Positions 35,380 through 46,399 of a DNA stretch of 64,000 nt are shown here, piece by piece. The position numbers and the translations under genes were made by a program. Every line of letters begins with the position of its first letter. The stretch's first letter is position 1. The notes below the pieces were generated by a model. The model was given only the letters and a program-made list of their open reading frames with translations, was not told where the DNA came from and made no database searches. This DNA is from Ophiocordyceps camponoti-saundersi (nom. inval.). Lineage: Eukaryota; Ascomycota; Sordariomycetes; Hypocreales; Ophiocordycipitaceae. The stretch covers positions 116,215 to 180,214 of the forward strand of contig PDHQ01000059.1 in NCBI GenBank assembly GCA_003339415.1, given 5' to 3'.

Positions 35380-38300
35380 TAAGACCTTTTTTTAGAATAT
35401 ATAAAAATATAACTATCTTATTTATACCGCGCTTCGTAGCCCTATTAGCTATAATCTTATTTATTTATAAGAATTATAGCGCGACTAATTTAAACGCTTT
35501 TTATTTCCTAGTATCTTATTATATAAACTTATAAACTTTAGTAACTAAGTAATTTTTTATATTTATAAATAACTAAACCCCTCCTTTTAGATACTTTTTA
35601 CTATACCTAATATAGCTTTTATCCTTTTTTATATTATACTCTTATTATAAATTATATCTATTTACTTACCCTTATCGGTAATCTAATCTAGCCCCTTTTT
35701 ATAGCGCGACCTTTTCTGCCCTAACTTAACTTTAATAGCTACTTTTTTATATAGCGATTTTAACCTCTATTACCTCTTATAAGACTATTACGAAAAGTCC
35801 TCCCTTAAAGTAGCTAATTTCCTCGATCTTACGATTAGCCTCTATCTCGGACTTATTACGCTTCCGGGCAAAGTTACCTAAGAAATATATAATAAATAAA
35901 CTAATATTATTAACTTAGCCTAAGCTACGCTAGACTACCGCGTAATATATTAAGAAAATAACTTTAATTTTATTAGCTTTAATTATATTCTATAAGTTAT
36001 TTATATAAATATTAACCTCCGCCCTAATATTATATTAACTAAGATTTAGCGCTTTTTTTACTTAAATATACTTATAGCTAAGATATAAAACTAACTTAAG
36101 CTTAAACTATATTATATTTTTATACCCGAAAACTTAAAAAGAGTAATTACTTTACTATATAAATAGCTAAAAATAATAATAAAGATTATAATATTATTAC
36201 GTATTTATATATACCTTATAATATAAAACTAGTAAAATTAGGTAATAGCGGCTATTATAGCGGCCGCTAAGCGGGCCTAAAGGTATTAAAGAGCTAATTT
36301 TACTAACTTTTACTAGTAAAACTATTAGGAAGTAATAAAAGCGTAGAAGTCCGTAATTAGCGTAGCCTACTATAGCGCTTAGCGTAATTTCCTCGATAAT
36401 ATCTTAATAAACTTAATAATATTTTAGATAATAAAACGTTAGGCTTAGCTCCGAAGCTAAGCTTTACCGGAGCTTATATATATACTAACGCTATAGAAAA
36501 GCCCCGACTTAAACTTAATATCTACCTTTTTAGATAAAGCGATCTTACTTAGCTAGTAATTCTTCCCTACTCTTACCGCCTTAGCCCCTTCTCTTACTTT
36601 AAATAAACCTTTCCCTTTTTTCTATATTAAATATTTAATTATTACTAATAACGTTTATTTTACCTTTTTTTTAATCGCTTTATAGAAGTCCGCTAGCCCC
36701 GATAAGATCTTAGTTAAGTTCCTAAAAAAATATAAACCCCCCCTTATCTAAGTCTTCTAAAAGATCTTCTAAAGCTATATTAATAGCGGCTACTTCCTAT
36801 TATAATTTAAAGCTTTTAATATTATAATTATTTATAAGGTAAGTAAACTATTAGCTATATATTATACCTTAAGCGGGTATAGGCTAATTTCGCTTCTTAA
36901 TATAATAAGGAAAGTTCTAAAAATAATTATCGCTAGGAAAATAATATCTATAACGGAAATAGCTAATATCCTCTTAAATAGCTAAATAAATAATAAGCTA
37001 TAATATTTTACCGATACCGTAGTTTTTATACTTATTAAAACTATTAAGATTATCTTAAATTAGGGCGGCACCGCCTCGCTTCTTTTATTAAACTTTACCG
37101 GAGCTTTTAACTATATTTTTTATAATAAGCTAATAATTATTCTTAATTACCTAAGCTTTTCCGAATAAGTTATAGCGTTTATTTATTCTTATCTTACTAC
37201 TAAAACCTTATAATTTAAGTTTAACTATAAGCTTAGTAATACTTTCCTAATTTAGTAAAGGGTTTTTTAAAAATCCCTTATATTATTAGTTTTTTTTTTA
37301 TTATATATATCCTCCTTATATTAATATCTAAACTTAGTAATTAAATTACTTATAGTAAGCTTTACTAATAATACTAATATACTTAATATCGGACGCGATA
37401 AGGCTTAGGTACTCTTTTAACTTAAGCGAGCGTAGCGAATCTATAAATAATAGGCCCTTAAGTATAAAATAACTTTTTAGCCGGCTAAAAGTAAGTTAAT
37501 ATATTTTACGAAAGCTAGGAAAGCGGATATAACTTAGCTTTAGCTTAGTATAGAGATAGTTTAGCTTATATAAAAAGCGAGATTTTTAAAAATTTAGCTA
37601 TATTATAAACTTTAATTAAAATCTTACTTTTTAAAACTTACTACTAAACTTAAGCGCTAATACCTAGCCTTTACTAAGATTATTATATTAATATAAAGTT
37701 ATACCTTATTAAAAGTAAGGGAGGTTTATATTAAAGCTATTAGATTAATAATTATATTTAATATATCTTAGTTCGCCTCGCTTACGTAACTAGGGGGGAA
37801 ATTATATAGCTTTATTATAAAGGCGCTAGCTACGAAATAGTCTAAATACCTAAAAGTTATTATTAAAGCTTATAAAGCTACCCCTCTTTACTATATCGAA
37901 ATAAAGGCTTTTATCCCCCCCCTTAACTTATACTTTACTTACCGGATAGCTTATACTTATTACCGCTTTTAATATATAAGTATAATAAACCTTATCTATA
38001 TTATAGTAAAAAAGGCTACTAAGTAAGTTAAATATAAGTATAAGGGGCGCCCTTATTAACGGAGATATTAAGTATTATAAAATTTAAAAGAATTATATAA
38101 AATATAAACTAAACCTAAATTAAAGGCTAAATATATATAATATAATTTTAATATTAAACTTTAAGAAAAATAGCTTCTTTAATAATATTCCCGAGAAAGT
38201 AAGCTTAAGAAGTATAAGTAATCTTATAGCTACTTTATTAATAAACCGCTATAACTTAAGGCTAAGTCCGCCTTACGTATCTATAAAGGATTTTCTAAGT

Positions 38301-38600
38301 TTATTAATATAGTACTTATATAACTTTAGACTAGATATATTAGGCTTAATTTCTTTCTCTAAGCTTATAAAGTCTTTAAGGTAGTTTCGAAATACTACCC
38401 TTATAATAATAACGATAAGATTATACTATATATCTTTCTTAACTATACCTTTACTTATAAAAATAAGCTACTTTTCGATACTAACTAGTAACTAATATAA
38501 GATTAGCGTAATTTTACTAAAGCGCTTAATAACCTTTAATTTATAGCTAAACTTATACGCTAGTTCTTTTCGCTTAAATAATTACGCTAATTTAACCTTA
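35380..38600 (+). pseudogene. LINE-R ORF2 remnant: AP endonuclease, RT, C-terminal domain
   Basis: Endonuclease: D-F-N-L-Y-Y starts at 35756 (family D-F-N-x-H-H), then I-T-L-P-G-K-V-T and T-N-I-I-N-L-A toward 35920. RT: G-Y-R-L-I-S-L-L-N-I-I-R-K-V-L near 36870, then L-L-N-F-T-G-A-F-N near 37090, and the catalytic box F-T-N-N at 37361-37372. C-terminal domain: A-L-R-I-Y-K-G-F-S-K, L-stop-T-R-Y-I-R-L-N-F-F-L and Cys/His positions mutated to Tyr, 38250-38590. Together they make a Tad1-type ORF2 for target-primed reverse transcription. It is non-functional, because the catalytic Asp are Asn and stops are frequent. Confidence 0.85.
37361..37372 (+). other. LINE-R RT catalytic box, mutated to F-T-N-N
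   Basis: Codons TTT ACT AAT AAT for F-A-D-D. The same change is seen in LINE-L at 9886-9897. Confidence 0.85.
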
Positions 38601-40441
38601 TAATATTACTTTATAAAAGTAAAATAAATAAAGGAGACGGGGCTTTTAGCCTTATAATAAATATATAAAAGCTACTTTATAGCGATAACCTTATTATTTA
38701 TCTTATTAGCTACTTACTTAGCTTTAAAGCTAAATTATTTTAATTATATATAAGGTATTAACTTAACCGCGTAAAGCGTAAAACTAACCGCGCTTATTAT
38801 AGTTATAGCCTTAGCTATAGCCTTAACTTTAATTATAATTATAAGTATAAACTAAAGCTATTTACTTTTTTTTTACTATTAGCTTCTCCTTTTTACTAAA
38901 CGCGGTATAGTTACTAATTAATATTATAAAGTTTTCGTTACTAAATATATTATTAACTAAATTATTTTAAATAAAATTAGAAATCTCCTTATAAAAAGGC
39001 GGCGCGGTTACGGTATAAGCGCTAATAATATCCTCCCCGGTAGCGAAAGTAACCTTAACGCTTAAGGTAAAAGTAATCTTAGGCTTATTAAGCTTATTAG
39101 CTTCTAACTTAAACTTAGACTTAATAAGCACTAGGGCGGAAGTAGAATTAGTAATAGGAGGCGGAGTATAGAGGATAGGAGGATAATTAATAGGAGATAA
39201 GCTTCCTTATAAGCGCGCTTTATTTTTAATAGCGCGGCGGATATAATATAGCTCCTTAGTTAACTATTTAAAAAAGTTAATTACTTATATATAGAAAATA
39301 CGCTATTTTTATATTTAAGCTAATATAATAATAATAAGTTAATTAGCGCTAGTTAAACTTTTAGTTACGTTAATAATAAGGTTTTTTTTAATAGTAGGAG
39401 GCTATAAGCTTTAAAGCGGTATATAGCTAATAGCTACTTATATAACTTAATTAGCGTAAATATTATTATAATATATAATAGCGCGTATCTCTTTAATATA
39501 CTAAATTATATTTTTCTATTACGCTTATTAGTATAAAACTTACTATAAACTTAATATAACCTTAATATTACTTATTATTTAAGCGTTATAATTAAAGCTT
39601 AGCTAGCAGGTAACCTTAACTATAGCGCGGATAGCTTTAGCTATAGCGAGATCGTTAATTAGCTAATACTTAGTGCGATTATTCGCGTATTTAATATAAG
39701 CCGCGCTTAAATAGTTTACCCTAGTTATTAATAAATATAAATATATACTAAGGCTAAATACTTATTTCTTTATACTTAATAAAAGTCCCTAAAGCTAATA
39801 AGTATACTAATATACCTTATATAAGATACCGCTTAAGGAAAATTAAGTTTAGTAAGTATATTACTCCGATATAGGTTAGCTATAAACTAGTTATACGCGC
39901 TAAGGATTATTTATATAGTTAAAATTACTAAAAAAAATAATAAGATAATAACGGCCCGCTTATACTAGTAAAAGTAACCCCCCCCTCTTTTATATACTTT
40001 TAAGCCTTAAGTTATTAATTTATAAAAACCGACTTCCTAATTAGAAAAGCTTCCCGATTAGGAAAGCTTAAAAAAGGGGTATATACCTAAGTATATACCG
40101 TACGTAGAGGAGGTACGTAGCTATATATCTAAGGGTTAAGTAATATATACTTAGAGGCCGGGGAGGTATATACTAGTACGTATAAGTAATATATACCGCC
40201 GCTACTATTATCTTTTCCTTATCTTATCTATCTTTCCTTATCTTTCCTTACGTTATATAGTATTATTATAACTAACGGTTACTTTCTTTATATACGCAGA
40301 GCGCCTAGCCCGGCCCCGAGCCGGACGCGGTCTTACTATATAGCGGGGGGTTTTACCTCTTTTAGGAGGGTTTTTCCTACTTAACTTACTGCCGAGGTTC
40401 TAGCAGCTATTTTTATAGCCTCTAAAGTACTATAATAATAA
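38600..40441 (+). other. LINE-R long 3' region with shared 3' module
   Basis: About 1.84 kb follows ORF2. The last 120 bp hold the module shared with LINE-C, LINE-Y and the SE family: ggggggttttac (40346), agggtttttcc (40367), gttctagcagct (40396), agtact and the ATA tail. On the opposite strand (39830-38760) lies the antisense frame described for LINE-L. Tracts such as aagctt-flanked aattaggaa near 40040-40080 are also present in LINE-L. Confidence 0.7.
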
Positions 40442-40458
40442 TATAACTTACTTATAAG
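40442..40458. repeat. TSD of LINE-R, right copy
   Basis: Identical to 33703-33719 (17 bp). Gypsy-B gag sequence resumes directly after it. Confidence 0.92.
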
Positions 40459-42000
40459 TCTTATAAGAGTTAAAATTACTCTTAAAAAGGTAAAATTCAC
40501 CTTTTAAATCGAATTCTATAATTAATTTTAAAGGACTTATAAGCTTTAAAAGCTTTTTTATATTCTTAAATATATTCTAATTATTATAATAATACGTATT
40601 AGCTATTAGGCTTAGATTATATAGTTACTTATATTTTCTTTTAAATACTTTTTATATTTTATAAGCTTCTTAGTTAATATTATCCTCTTCTATTAATAGT
40701 TTAAATTTCTTATTATAAATAATATATTAATCTTTCCTAATAAGGCCTAAGGTATTATAATTAATAGCCGGATAAGAAGAAATAATATTAACCGTCTTAC
40801 TATTCGTAAAAGAGGCTTTTCCTATTCCCTTTCCTTTTCCTTACTTTTTAAAGTAGTTTTTTATAATATAACTTTCTTTCTTATAAAAAAAGCAGATAAT
40901 AGGCTTCGAGGATATTATATCTAGATTAATAAGGTCTCCTTAATTAGTAAAGTTTTTCTTATATTTTTTATTATTTTTATTAATATAAGAAGGGGTATTT
41001 TTACTTTCTTATATTTATTACTTTCTTTTAAATAATTAGTTATTAATTTTAATAGTAAAAGTTATATAAGTAGATAGTTTATTAAGCTTATCTAACTTGT
41101 ATAATTTATTTTTAACTTCGTCTTTTAGTTCTTTATAAAAAATAGCTATAAGGGCTTTATCTTCCTAGTCTAACTTATTAATTATTTATCTAAATTTAGT
41201 AGCGTAGCTAGAAGTAGCCCCTTTTACTATAAGGTCCTTAATTTATATTTTACGGTTCTAGCTTTATCTTACTAGCTAAAAACTTCTAGTAGTTTTTCTT
41301 TAAATCGATTAAAGCTAGTAAAAATAAGCTTTATTTCTTCTTCTTAATTATTAGTAAGTTCTAAATAATTCCTTAGTATAAGTTTAAACTAGTCTAAAGC
41401 TATACTTTCTAAGTAAGTAAAAATATAAATTACCTTTATAAGTTTATTAAAAAAGGCGGAAAAATAAAGCTTAAAATAAGCTTAAATATTAGTTAAAAAC
41501 GCTTATAAATCTTTATCTTTCCTATTATAATATTTAAGTTTTAAGACCTTACTAATATCTATTACTAGTATTTTATTTCTATAAAGATATATATATTTAA
41601 AAAAGCAGTGTTTTTATTATTTTCTAATTTTCTAAGAAAGGAATCGTTTAGTATACTCTTTTCTTATTCTTTATTCTTATAAGGTAGTTATAGTAGTAAA
41701 GAAGCTTTTAATATATTACGGATTATACTTATAATTATCTAATCTTACCTATATAGGTTTTAATCTAAGCTTCTAAAGATAAGAAGATAAGGGGTAATAA
41801 AAAAGTAAGAGGCTTTACTTATTATAGCTAGGTAATAAGTATCTAAAATAAGAAATTTATAAAATATAAATAAGTAAGAATTTCCTAAATAAGAATATCT
41901 TATAAGGTAAGGGAAGGTTATAAAGAGTAACCTTTTAAGGTATAAATTATTTAAATTAAAAGCTTAGAGAAGAAGGAAAGGAAAGACCTTTTAAGGGAAG
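40459..42000 (-). pseudogene. Ty3/gypsy gag remnant with CCHC knuckle (5' part of gypsy-B)
   Basis: On the minus strand a retrotransposon gag domain is readable around 41200-41000 (F-Y-K-E-L-K-D-E-V-K-N-K-L-Y-K-L-D). It is followed by I-N-N-Q-L-F-K-R-K and a zinc knuckle at 40854-40894: C-F-F-Y-K-K-E-S-Y-I-I-K-N-Y, expected C-x2-C-x4-H-x4-C. Downstream it reaches 40459 and resumes at 33702 after LINE-R. Assigning it to the same element as the protease and RT pieces rests on that continuity. The distance from knuckle to protease, about 1.6 kb after removing insertions, is long, so two elements cannot be fully excluded. Confidence 0.75.
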
Positions 42001-42244
42001 GAAGCCTTCCTTTTATAATTTTCCCTTTATAAGAAACTATCTAATTATATAAGCTAGCTAGAATTTTATAAAATATAATAAAAACTTTATATTATAAATA
42101 TACTAGCAAATAAAATAGCTTTATTTTATTTTATTTACTTTTATTATATTCCTTTTACTTTAAAATTGAATTCTTACTTTAAAATTAACTTTTAATTTTA
42201 AATCTATATAATTTTTAGCGAATAAAATAGCTTTATTCTATTCT
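42000..42244 (-). mobile_element. Leader/LTR side of gypsy-B, AT-rich, with short direct repeats
   Basis: No coding signal. It contains a direct repeat of about 32 bp, tagcaaataaaatagcttta... at 42104-42135 and tagcgaataaaatagcttta... at 42216-42247, and a repeated tttaaaatt motif between them. By position it is upstream of gag and may be LTR or leader. It continues at 44165 after SE-2. Confidence 0.45.
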
Positions 42245-42260
42245 ATTATATTTTATTAGC

Positions 42261-44148
42261 AAGATAATATTATAGAATTAACTTTTTAATATATTCTACT
42301 AACTCCGCGCTTATAGTAACGCGGATATAGACTTCTTATTCTTATATTATAAGCAGACTCCGCTCCCTTTATTACCTTATAATAATAGCTAGCCGCGCCC
42401 GGAGTAACTTTAGGGGGGAGGGCGACGCTATATAAGTTAATTATAACCGCGAAAATTTTTTACCTAAAATATAGCTTTACTCTAAATTATAGTAATCTTA
42501 AACCTAAGGGTTTATTATACTTATTACCTTATTAAAAGCTAAGGTAAATATTAATAAGATTATTTTAAGAGATATTTTTATTTTTATATAAGTAATTATT
42601 AAATAAATAGCGGAGTTTAAAAAAGTCTAGGGAGATACCCCCCTTACTTTAATTTTATTAGTTAGTAATATCTTTTTAACTATTATAGCTATAGTTTCCT
42701 TTTTTTTCTATAGCTTTAGGAGGAGTAAAACTCCTTTAATATAAGCTATAGTTATAGCTAAAGCGCTAAAAAAGATTATTAAAAAGTAAATTCCTAAGTA
42801 ATATAAGCGATAGCTTATAATTTATTCTTATTTTATAGCTATTTTACTTTAAGTTTAAGGCCTTAAGGTAATTATAATAAATATTAACTATAAACTTTAT
42901 AAGTAAGGCTAAGCTTTTATAATAAAGAAACTACTTAGCCGCGATATTATAGTAATATTCTAAAATATTATTTATAAGCTCCGGTCCGATCTAAAATAAC
43001 TTTATATTATTTTTAAAGAAAAGGTACGCTTAACTAGTAAAAGTTATACTCTTATAATAAAAAAGGTGCTAGCGTAAGCCTTATAATAAGGCGGTAAGGA
43101 AGCCTTTTATAAAGAAATTAAATTATTAAATCAGGTCTTAGTAATATAATTATATATAAAAAGATATTATTTTAAAACTTAGCGAAGCTTTTTAATAATT
43201 ATTATTAATAGCGTAGTAGATATAAATTAGATTTATAATAAAGATATAATAATATAAATAAAGATTTTTAATACTAAACTATATTTATTAAAAGTTTAAC
43301 TTTAATAATATTTTAAATATTATTAATTTAAATATATTACTAAATATTATATAATAAAGCTATAATATAATAAATATTTTACCGCTTTATATATAAAAAG
43401 TAAGTTCGCTTACCTTATAGCTTATAGGAAAAGATTATACTATTACTTTTTTTATTAAAGGTTTTACTTTAAGTAAAGTTAACTTTACCCTAAGATAAGA
43501 GTAATATAGGACTAGGCGAAGGATATATATATTACTTAACTTTAGAGGTTTATAAACTAGAACTTTATATATATTACCTTTTCTCCTCCTCTTTTAGCGC
43601 TAACTAGAAATTAATAATAGCTAGGGCGGAAATACTAGAGAGTAAATATAATAATACCTCCTCCTTTAACTTTAACTTTATACTTATTTATAACTTTATT
43701 ATAATAATCTAGCTATTTTTTAAAATTAGCTATTATAAGGTTTATTATAAGATAGTAAAACCTTTATATATTCCTAAGCTACGCTAATAAGGCCTTAATA
43801 AATTAGATTATTAAGGCCGCCTTAATTAAATATAAGGATCTAGTTTATAATAATAATAATAGCTAGGAGGATAAGTAAGCTATATAAACTTTATATTAGA
43901 CCTAGTTTATATATACTCTTATTACCGCGGAGTCTACTTTAAGGGAAATATAAGCTTTTAAATTACTAATTAATACCTAACTTATTAAATATATAGAATA
44001 CTAAGTATAGGCGGGGTTTAACTTAAAGCTAAGGTAACGCTTAATAGGAGGGTTTTACTTTAGGTTTTTTAATTTTTCCCTTTTTTAGAATATATATAAG
44101 ATAGTTCTAAGCTATATAAAGTATATTAATATATAATTTATTATTATT
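42261..44148 (+). mobile_element. SE-2: long copy of the SE family
   Basis: This 1.89-kb copy is flanked by a perfect 16-bp TSD attatattttattagc (42245-42260, 44149-44164; the first bases may be shared with the tail). It shares the 5' block (ctccgcgcttata) and the whole body with SE-4. The 3' end is gggttttac, then gttctaagc, then agtatatt and a (TTA)n tail. No RT, endonuclease or transposase domain was recognised. Confidence 0.88.
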
Positions 44149-44164
44149 ATTATATTTTATTAGC

Positions 44165-44425
44165 TTCTAAGTTAATAATAAATTATAATAAATAATTTTT
44201 TATTTTTAATAATTAATATTTCTTTCTATTTTTAACTATCTTTACTTATTCCTCTTATTTTAAAAATTCTATCTATTCTTCTTATTAATTCTTATCTTAT
44301 TTTATTATCTAAAGTTTAATTTTTTAAAGTTTAGCTATAATTTAAATATTAAATATTAATATTTTTTCTTTATTATATAACTTATATTATTAAGCGGCTT
44401 ATATAATAAATATTACTTATATAAT
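44165..44425. other. AT-rich stretch, no gene seen
   Basis: Between SE-2 and LINE-C. Nothing recognisable; probably continues the sequence before 42245. Confidence 0.5.
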
Positions 44426-44440
44426 TAAATAATACTTTTA
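44426..44440. repeat. TSD of LINE-C, left copy
   Basis: taaataatactttta, identical to 51721-51735 (15 bp). In the right copy the first bases may belong to the tail. Confidence 0.8.
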
Positions 44441-44539
44441 TAATATCTAACTTTTTTATAACTTTAGATAATCGGGGTCCCTATTTATTCTTAACGTTAT
44501 AATATTATGAGAATTTAGTGCTTTCTACCTCTTAGAGTC

Positions 44540-46200
44540 CGACTCCGCTAAGGGAATAGCCCTAAACGCGGGGTCGCAGGGCGGCCTACCTCCTAGTCCG
44601 CTATTAGTGCCGATAATACTCGATAGCAAAACCCGGGGGCTTAACTAATCCCGATAATATCCGCGTATAGGTAAAAGTTAATATAATATAGCTACTAACT
44701 CTAATAACCTATTTATTAATATTTTTCGGACCTTAATAAATCCTATCTTAAAATCTATATACGAAAAACTTACTAAGGTAATCTCTATATAAGATTTTCG
44801 CCCCGTATAAGGTATCCTTAATATAGCGTTTACTAAGCTTTAGTAGCGCTAATAAGTTTCTAAAAACCCGTTTAGCTTACTTATTATTATCTCCCGCGCT
44901 ATTTAGAAATTAATCGAAGCTACTTTTTATAAGGTAATAAGTAAGGGGTTAGACTTTGCCCCCGGAGTTCTAACTTAGGCTAGCGTAGTTACGAGCTCCG
45001 CCCTAAACTCCGCCCCCCCCGCGGCGCCCCTTATACGCCCGGTTCCGGCGAGAATAAAGAGGAAGGTACTCGTATTAGTAAAAGATATCTTAATAATTAA
45101 GGAAGTTCCGGCGCTTATTTCCTAAAAAGTTATCTAAAAAGTTAATAAAGCTATAAGCTATTTTATAATAGTTATTATATATTAACTTTTTAGTAGAGAC
45201 CTTATAATTATATTTTACTTAAAATATAAAAACCTTACTTTAAAAAATAAGTAAGTAGCCTAAGCTTTTAAAGCGGAAGCTAAGCGTATACGCCGAACTT
45301 ATATTATTATCGCTAAGGGTATTCGGACCTTAGTAGCTAACTATAACTATAACGCGCTACTTAATAATATTAGGGAGGTAAATAAAGTTAATATAGTCCG
45401 GGTAAAGGTATTTTAACCTTAACGTATTTTTAATAAAGATACCCCGCGGACTTATTTTATTATAAGCTTAAGTAGCGTAAAAGATATAAATAAGCTTTAT
45501 TTAAATAGAATAATTATAAATATAAAAATAATCTATTATAAACTTTATAAGGACTCCGCACGCCTTAAGTAATATTATAGATATTTCTAATTTAAATATA
45601 TTATTAAGTACTACTAGGAGCCCTCTTAATATAAATACTATATAGCTACCTTATATAATAGCGAAGAAGAGAACTACTTTATATAAAAGGGAGAGAGACC
45701 CCGCTATTATATTTTATATAAGAGTATATATTTTATATAGTTAAAAGATTACCTAAAATCCCGGAAATAGTAAAACTACGCTAAGTCTAGCTTCCCTAAT
45801 AAACCTCGCCTTTTCTAATTATTATAATCTACTTAACCTCCGGCCCTTACTTAGTAATAATTTTATAAAAATAGCGAAAGCTTTATTACTATCTCCCTAA
45901 AGAAGTAAGCGTATTACGGATTCCCTAAAAATACGCCTTAGCGCTTATCTTATAGTATACTACTTACCTAAGTCTTCTTAAAAAGCTCCTAACTTAGTAA
46001 TACTTATAGTAGCTATAAGCCGCGTAATAAACTTTATAACTTATAACTAGCCTTATAATAATTCTAAGCAGAGTCCGTATTTATAAACTTTACGCTATTA
46101 AAATAATTATAGATAACTATTCTTAATACTTAATTCTTATAAAGATTATAACCTTATTATAAAATATATAGAAAATTAACCGCCTTATTTAGCTTACTTT
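44540..46200 (+). pseudogene. LINE-C ORF1 remnant with CCHC knuckles
   Basis: Plus strand. The knuckle region at about 45560-45760 reads Y-Y-R-Y-F-stop-F-K-Y-I-I-K-Y-Y, then P-R-Y-Y-I-L-Y-K-S and later L-K-D-Y-L-K-S-R-K. Expected Cys/His are changed to Tyr in a two-knuckle ORF1 layout. A Pro/Ala/Arg-rich GC-rich linker lies at 44990-45060. Exact ends are unknown because starts are destroyed. Confidence 0.7.
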
Positions 46201-46399
46201 ATTTAGTAAGGAAAGTTACGATATTATCGCTATATAAGAATTCTAGCTTAATATATATAATCGCTTTTTACTTTTAAAACTCGCTTTTTACCGCCTTATT
46301 TAAAGCGAAGGTAAAGCTCTTTTTTATATATATAAATAATATAAAATCTATAATTAAAACCTTATAATAAGGCTTAACTTTACTAAAGTATTTTTTTAT

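Larger units (their letters stand above)
33720..40441 (+). mobile_element. LINE-R: full-length Tad1-like LINE
   Basis: This 6,722-bp element is flanked by a perfect 17-bp TSD (33703-33719, 40442-40458). It contains ORF1, ORF2 and a long 3' region ending in an ATA tail. Its first bases (atatttaaccttttacgaaa) resemble the start of LINE-C (taatatctaactttttta, 44441), so both look full length. The last 4.5 kb is the inverted partner of LINE-L. It is inserted in gypsy-B gag. RIP damage covers the whole element. Confidence 0.92.

Noticed and set aside
6815..40441. A single giant DNA transposon with 4.5-kb terminal inverted repeats
   Set aside because: Each arm has its own TSD (18 bp and 17 bp), tail and LINE domains, and LINE-R extends well beyond the arm. 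They are two independent LINE insertions in opposite orientation.
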